From FEN-1297 sp964498065 (GTDB lineage Bacteria; Bacteroidota; Ignavibacteria; Ignavibacteriales; Ignavibacteriaceae), in contig CAZCFZ010000138.1 of NCBI GenBank assembly GCA_964498065.1, positions 1 to 7,978 of the forward strand: a stretch of 7,978 bases of DNA, given 5' to 3'. Below, piece by piece: positions 5,524-7,978 of the stretch. A program made the translations under genes and the position numbers. A model generated the notes under the pieces. That model was given only the letters and a program-made list of their open reading frames with translations. It was not told the DNA's origin and made no database searches. Each line of letters starts with the position of its first letter. The first letter of the stretch is position 1.

Positions 5524-6393
5524 TTATTTTTGTTTATCGGAAACTTCCGGTTCGAGTGCACGCAATACGATAATGCCGGTGTCTTTGTTAAATTTGGTCA
5601 AATAACCGGCAAGGGATTCCGGCGTTATTTGAACTTTATAACCTACATCCGGTGCGTGCATAAAATGAATCTTTCCGTCATCCGTTCTTACTGCTATACC
5701 AACATGATTGATATCCAGTCCCTTAATATTAGAAGTAATTGCAATCAAATCGCCATTATTAATTTTACCTTCGACTTTCGAAACCAAATCTTTAGGGATA
5801 TAATAATAGTTTCGTTGATTTATTGCTTCTTCCTGTTTCTTTATGATAGGGATAAATTTCGGGTTTTCTTTTAATCGGATATAACTATCCGGGTGAGTAG
5901 ACATGTAATCAACATGAAATTTGATCGATTCTCCCCCAATTTCTTTAGAAATATTTTTTACAATCCCTTTCTTTTCGTTATTATAAATCCAGTCTGAAAA
6001 ATAATTCAGCCGCGACGGATATTTATTTATTATTCCGTTCCTATATCTAATTTTAATCAATTCTTTTTCATAATCCTTAAAAGTAGTTTTACCTTCTTTA
6101 ATACATCTGGCAAATGTTAAAGCATTTTCCAAAAATGTTGTACAATCAAGTCCGGTTAAATCGACAACTAATTTTTCAGTATTACCTTTTTCCAATGTAT
6201 TAGCCGCATATTTGGTACCGATAAAGCTTTTACCGATTGCTACTATAACATCACCAATCGGTTCTTTCCCTAAATTCTTTTCAACTGCCAATTTGAATTT
6301 GGATTTACAAATCTCTTTGTCCTTTTGAGAATAAATTTGTGCTTTGATCAATCCGGCGGCTAATATAAATATTAGAAGGCATTTTAATTTCAT
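5524..6393 (-). CDS. Secreted DUF1460 (amidase-like, NlpC/P60-fold) cysteine hydrolase
   Basis: The protein belongs to the DUF1460 group, whose members have an NlpC/P60-like papain fold and are annotated as N-acetylmuramoyl-L-alanine amidase-like. The usual substrate is thought to be cell-wall peptides. Residues 1-18 form a signal peptide (hydrophobic core, cleavage after LIKA), so it should act in the periplasm or envelope. GKSFIGTKYAANTLE (54-68) leads into the catalytic Cys84 in GLDCTTFLEN (81-90). The likely catalytic His230 is in DINHVGIAV (227-235), and HFMHAP (243-248) is the matching late motif of the fold. The 289 residues are typical. It lies 42 bp downstream of dnaB on the same strand and is probably read with it, though no functional link is evident. 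The ATG at 6393 has only a weak GAAAG upstream. The fold call is good; the exact bond cut is unknown. Confidence 0.8.
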   Translation of the reverse strand: MKLKCLLIFILAAGLIKAQIYSQKDKEICKSKFKLAVEKNLGKEPIGDVIVAIGKSFIGTKYAANTLEKGNTEKLVVDLTGLDCTTFLENALTFARCIKEGKTTFKDYEKELIKIRYRNGIINKYPSRLNYFSDWIYNNEKKGIVKNISKEIGGESIKFHVDYMSTHPDSYIRLKENPKFIPIIKKQEEAINQRNYYYIPKDLVSKVEGKINNGDLIAITSNIKGLDINHVGIAVRTDDGKIHFMHAPDVGYKVQITPESLAGYLTKFNKDTGIIVLRALEPEVSDKQK

Positions 6394-6435
6394 GTCTAAT
6401 AACTTTCAGAGCAATTATATCTTTTGGAAATTCGT

Positions 6436-7866
6436 TTAAATAATATCTTCACTTGTGGAAATATTTGAGTATTCTTCAATTTGTCTTGCATGCGCAAGAT
6501 TTTCAAACCGAGCATACTCTTTGATAAATGCTAGCCGGACATCGCCGGTGGGACCATTACGCTGCTTCCCGATGATTATCTCGGCCACTCCATCCGTCGG
6601 AGTTGCGTCATCAGGAAAAGTTTTAATGCCGTAATACTCAGGACGATTAAGAAAAAGCACAACATCTGCGTCCTGTTCTATCGAGCCGCTTTCTCTCAAA
6701 TCCGATAGCTGAGGACGCTTGTCTGTTCTTGTTTCAACTGCTCTATTCAATTGTGCTAATGCAATTACAGGTATGTTAAGCTCTTTAGCTAAAGATTTTA
6801 ATGACCTTGAAATATGAGATATTTCTCTTTCGCGGCTTTCAATATTTGAAGGTCCTTGCATCAACTGAAGATAATCTATTATTATCATACCGATATTTTT
6901 TTCCGCTTTTAACCTTCTGGCTTTAGCACGAATTTCAAGAACCGTTTGTGCAGGCATGTCATCAACATAAATAGGAGACTCTATTAATTTGTGAGCATTC
7001 CTGCTTAGTTTAACTCCTTCTTCGTTTGGTAATTTACCTGTCCTTACTAAATGAGCATTCAATCTTCCTTCTGCACACAACAATCTTATGATAAGCTGCA
7101 TTGTAGACATTTCAAGGCTGAAGATTCCAACAGGTACTTTATGTTCAATAGCTGCGTTTCGAGCAAGTGTAAGCGCGAATGCGGTTTTTCCCATGGATGG
7201 CCTGGCGGCAACAATAATCAAATCCGATTTTTGAAATCCGCCGAGTAATTCATCAAGCTCATAAAATCCTGTAGGAACTGAAAACTTTTGTTTTGTATTT
7301 GAGTGAATAGCTTCAATATATTCAAGCGCATCTCTTACTGCCCTATCCATGCCCTGGAAAGATTTTTTTAGATGAGTTTCTGTAATCTCAAAAATCTTCC
7401 TTTCTGCTTCATCCAAAATATCGAATGCATCTTCGGTTCCTTCATAAGCTGCTTTGGCGATTTCGTGAGAACTTGAGATTAAGCCTCTTAAAATTTGTTT
7501 TTCTAAAATAATTTTTGCATGGTATTCGATATTAGCCGCTGAAGAAATATTCTGAGAAAGTTTACTTATATAAACTGCCCCGCCGACTTCCTCAAGCTGT
7601 TCTCTTTTTTTCAATTCTTCATAAAGCGTAACCGTATCAATGGGCTCGCTTGCATCAAAAAGAGAGGCCATTGCTTCAAAGATCAAACGGTGTTCCTTAA
7701 GATAAAAGCTTTCGGAAGAAAGCAGCTCAATTGCTTTCGGCACAGCCTCTTTTTCAATCATCATTGCACCTAAAACAGATGCTTCTATTTCGGGAGCTGC
7801 CGGTGGTTTTACGTCGGCCGGAATTATACTTTCCAAAGTAATATTTTGTTTTTTAGTCTTTGCCAT
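6436..7866 (-). CDS. dnaB: Replicative DNA helicase DnaB
   Basis: DnaB is the hexameric ATP-driven helicase that unwinds the replication fork 5' to 3' and recruits primase. The 476 residues fit the family. The N-terminal primase-interacting domain covers about 24-126 (PEIEASVLGAMM start) and is joined by a helical linker (about 145-190) to the RecA-like motor from about 193. Visible motifs are the Walker A RPSMGKT (222-228, Lys227), the catalytic Glu252 in SLEMS, the Walker B IIIDYLQLM (328-336, Asp331), AQLNRAVE (371-378), LRESGSIEQDAD (390-401) and the arginine-finger loop KQRNGPTG (434-441, Arg436). The gene has no intein, although dnaB is a frequent intein site. Its ATG lies inside the 3' end of the upstream uracil-DNA glycosylase gene (14-bp overlap), so the two are translated from one message. 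The call is very secure. Confidence 0.98.
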   Translation of the reverse strand: MAKTKKQNITLESIIPADVKPPAAPEIEASVLGAMMIEKEAVPKAIELLSSESFYLKEHRLIFEAMASLFDASEPIDTVTLYEELKKREQLEEVGGAVYISKLSQNISSAANIEYHAKIILEKQILRGLISSSHEIAKAAYEGTEDAFDILDEAERKIFEITETHLKKSFQGMDRAVRDALEYIEAIHSNTKQKFSVPTGFYELDELLGGFQKSDLIIVAARPSMGKTAFALTLARNAAIEHKVPVGIFSLEMSTMQLIIRLLCAEGRLNAHLVRTGKLPNEEGVKLSRNAHKLIESPIYVDDMPAQTVLEIRAKARRLKAEKNIGMIIIDYLQLMQGPSNIESREREISHISRSLKSLAKELNIPVIALAQLNRAVETRTDKRPQLSDLRESGSIEQDADVVLFLNRPEYYGIKTFPDDATPTDGVAEIIIGKQRNGPTGDVRLAFIKEYARFENLAHARQIEEYSNISTSEDII

Positions 7867-7978
7867 TGCCTGTCACCAATTCGTCATAAAGTTTTCTAAA
7901 TTTCTTTACATCTTCCCAGCAGCCTCGCTTCCAGTTAGGATTCCTGAGTAAAGCAGCCGGATGATATGTAACCATTAC
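7853..7978 (-). CDS. Uracil-DNA glycosylase, family 4 type, C-terminal 41 residues (partial)
   Basis: Only the last 41 codons are in the window, in frame from the right edge to a TAA at 7853-7855. They read VMVTYHPAALLRNPNWKR, then WEDVKKFRKLYDEL. TYHPAALLRNP is the hallmark late motif of family-4 (iron-sulfur) uracil-DNA glycosylases: the HPxxLLR loop that inserts into the minor groove, with the catalytic-region histidine. The following KRxxWEDxKK is equally typical. The enzyme removes uracil from DNA and so creates the abasic sites that endonuclease IV (encoded at 4574-5428) cuts. The gene overlaps the start of dnaB by 14 bp, which implies cotranscription and probable translational coupling. 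The N-terminal part, with the 4Fe-4S cysteines and the water-activating residue, lies beyond the window and cannot be checked. Confidence 0.85.
   Translation of the reverse strand, partial: VMVTYHPAALLRNPNWKRGCWEDVKKFRKLYDELVTGNGKD

Noticed and set aside
5530..5874. Plus-strand open frame of 114 codons
   Set aside because: It lies wholly antisense to the DUF1460 gene, which has a signal peptide and catalytic motifs. The plus-strand product is cysteine/phenylalanine/isoleucine-rich without any recognisable domain.
7051..7248. Plus-strand open frame of 65 codons
   Set aside because: It is antisense to the Walker A region of dnaB, and its product has no family features.
6436..7866. Intein or insertion in dnaB
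   Set aside because: The Walker A, Walker B and arginine-finger regions are contiguous and the total length is normal.
1..7978. CRISPR array, insertion sequence, tRNA, toxin-antitoxin or phage features
   Set aside because: No regularly spaced repeats, transposase motifs, terminal repeats with target duplications, tRNA cloverleaf or phage-like genes were visible on either strand.

Overview
The window is AT-rich bacterial chromosomal DNA with ordinary, compact gene spacing. The organism is most likely a Gram-negative member of the Bacteroidetes/Chlorobi (FCB) assemblage, and I lean towards Ignavibacteria. The reasons are the mix of an outer-membrane-type beta-barrel protein, an SLBB export protein, a DUF1460 hydrolase and AT-rich lysine/asparagine/isoleucine-heavy proteins, together with a 16S 5' end (GACGAACGCTGGCGGCGTGC) that does not look like the usual Bacteroidia form. 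This placement is inference from style, not from a database match.

Layout. Positions 1-48 are the first bases of a 16S rRNA gene read leftwards (minus strand). Its leader and two sigma70-like promoters lie at about 49-308. P2 is near-consensus (TTGACA, 17 bp, TAAATT). P1 lies about 110 bp further upstream. Both core promoters sit inside inverted repeats. After a gene-free gap (309-578) comes a three-gene minus-strand cluster, in transcription order: an unrecognised glycine-rich outer-membrane-type protein (3813-3076), dTDP-glucose 4,6-dehydratase RmlB (3068-2058) and a four-SLBB-unit polysaccharide-export-type protein (2027-579). Gaps of 7 and 30 bp suggest one operon for surface polysaccharide or envelope work.

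A 760-bp stretch without a convincing gene (3814-4573) follows. It holds a start-less 82-codon open stretch on the minus strand that may be a decayed gene. Then comes nfo (endonuclease IV, plus strand, 4574-5428), with all nine metal ligands present. It converges on a second minus-strand cluster, in transcription order: a family-4-type uracil-DNA glycosylase (only its last 41 codons are in the window), dnaB (replicative helicase) overlapping it by 14 bp, and a secreted DUF1460 cysteine hydrolase.

How the genes fit together. RmlB makes the dTDP-4-keto-6-deoxyglucose intermediate for deoxysugars such as rhamnose, and the SLBB protein probably belongs to the envelope machinery that handles such glycans. 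Uracil-DNA glycosylase creates abasic sites and Nfo cuts them, so two successive steps of base-excision repair flank the replicative helicase neighbourhood, although they lie in different transcription units. I found no CRISPR array, insertion sequence, tRNA, toxin-antitoxin or phage gene. I do not see a clearly new biological system. The points most worth a second look are the paired dyads on the rRNA promoters, the domain makeup of the SLBB protein, the unknown barrel protein linked to rmlB, and the possible gene remnant.
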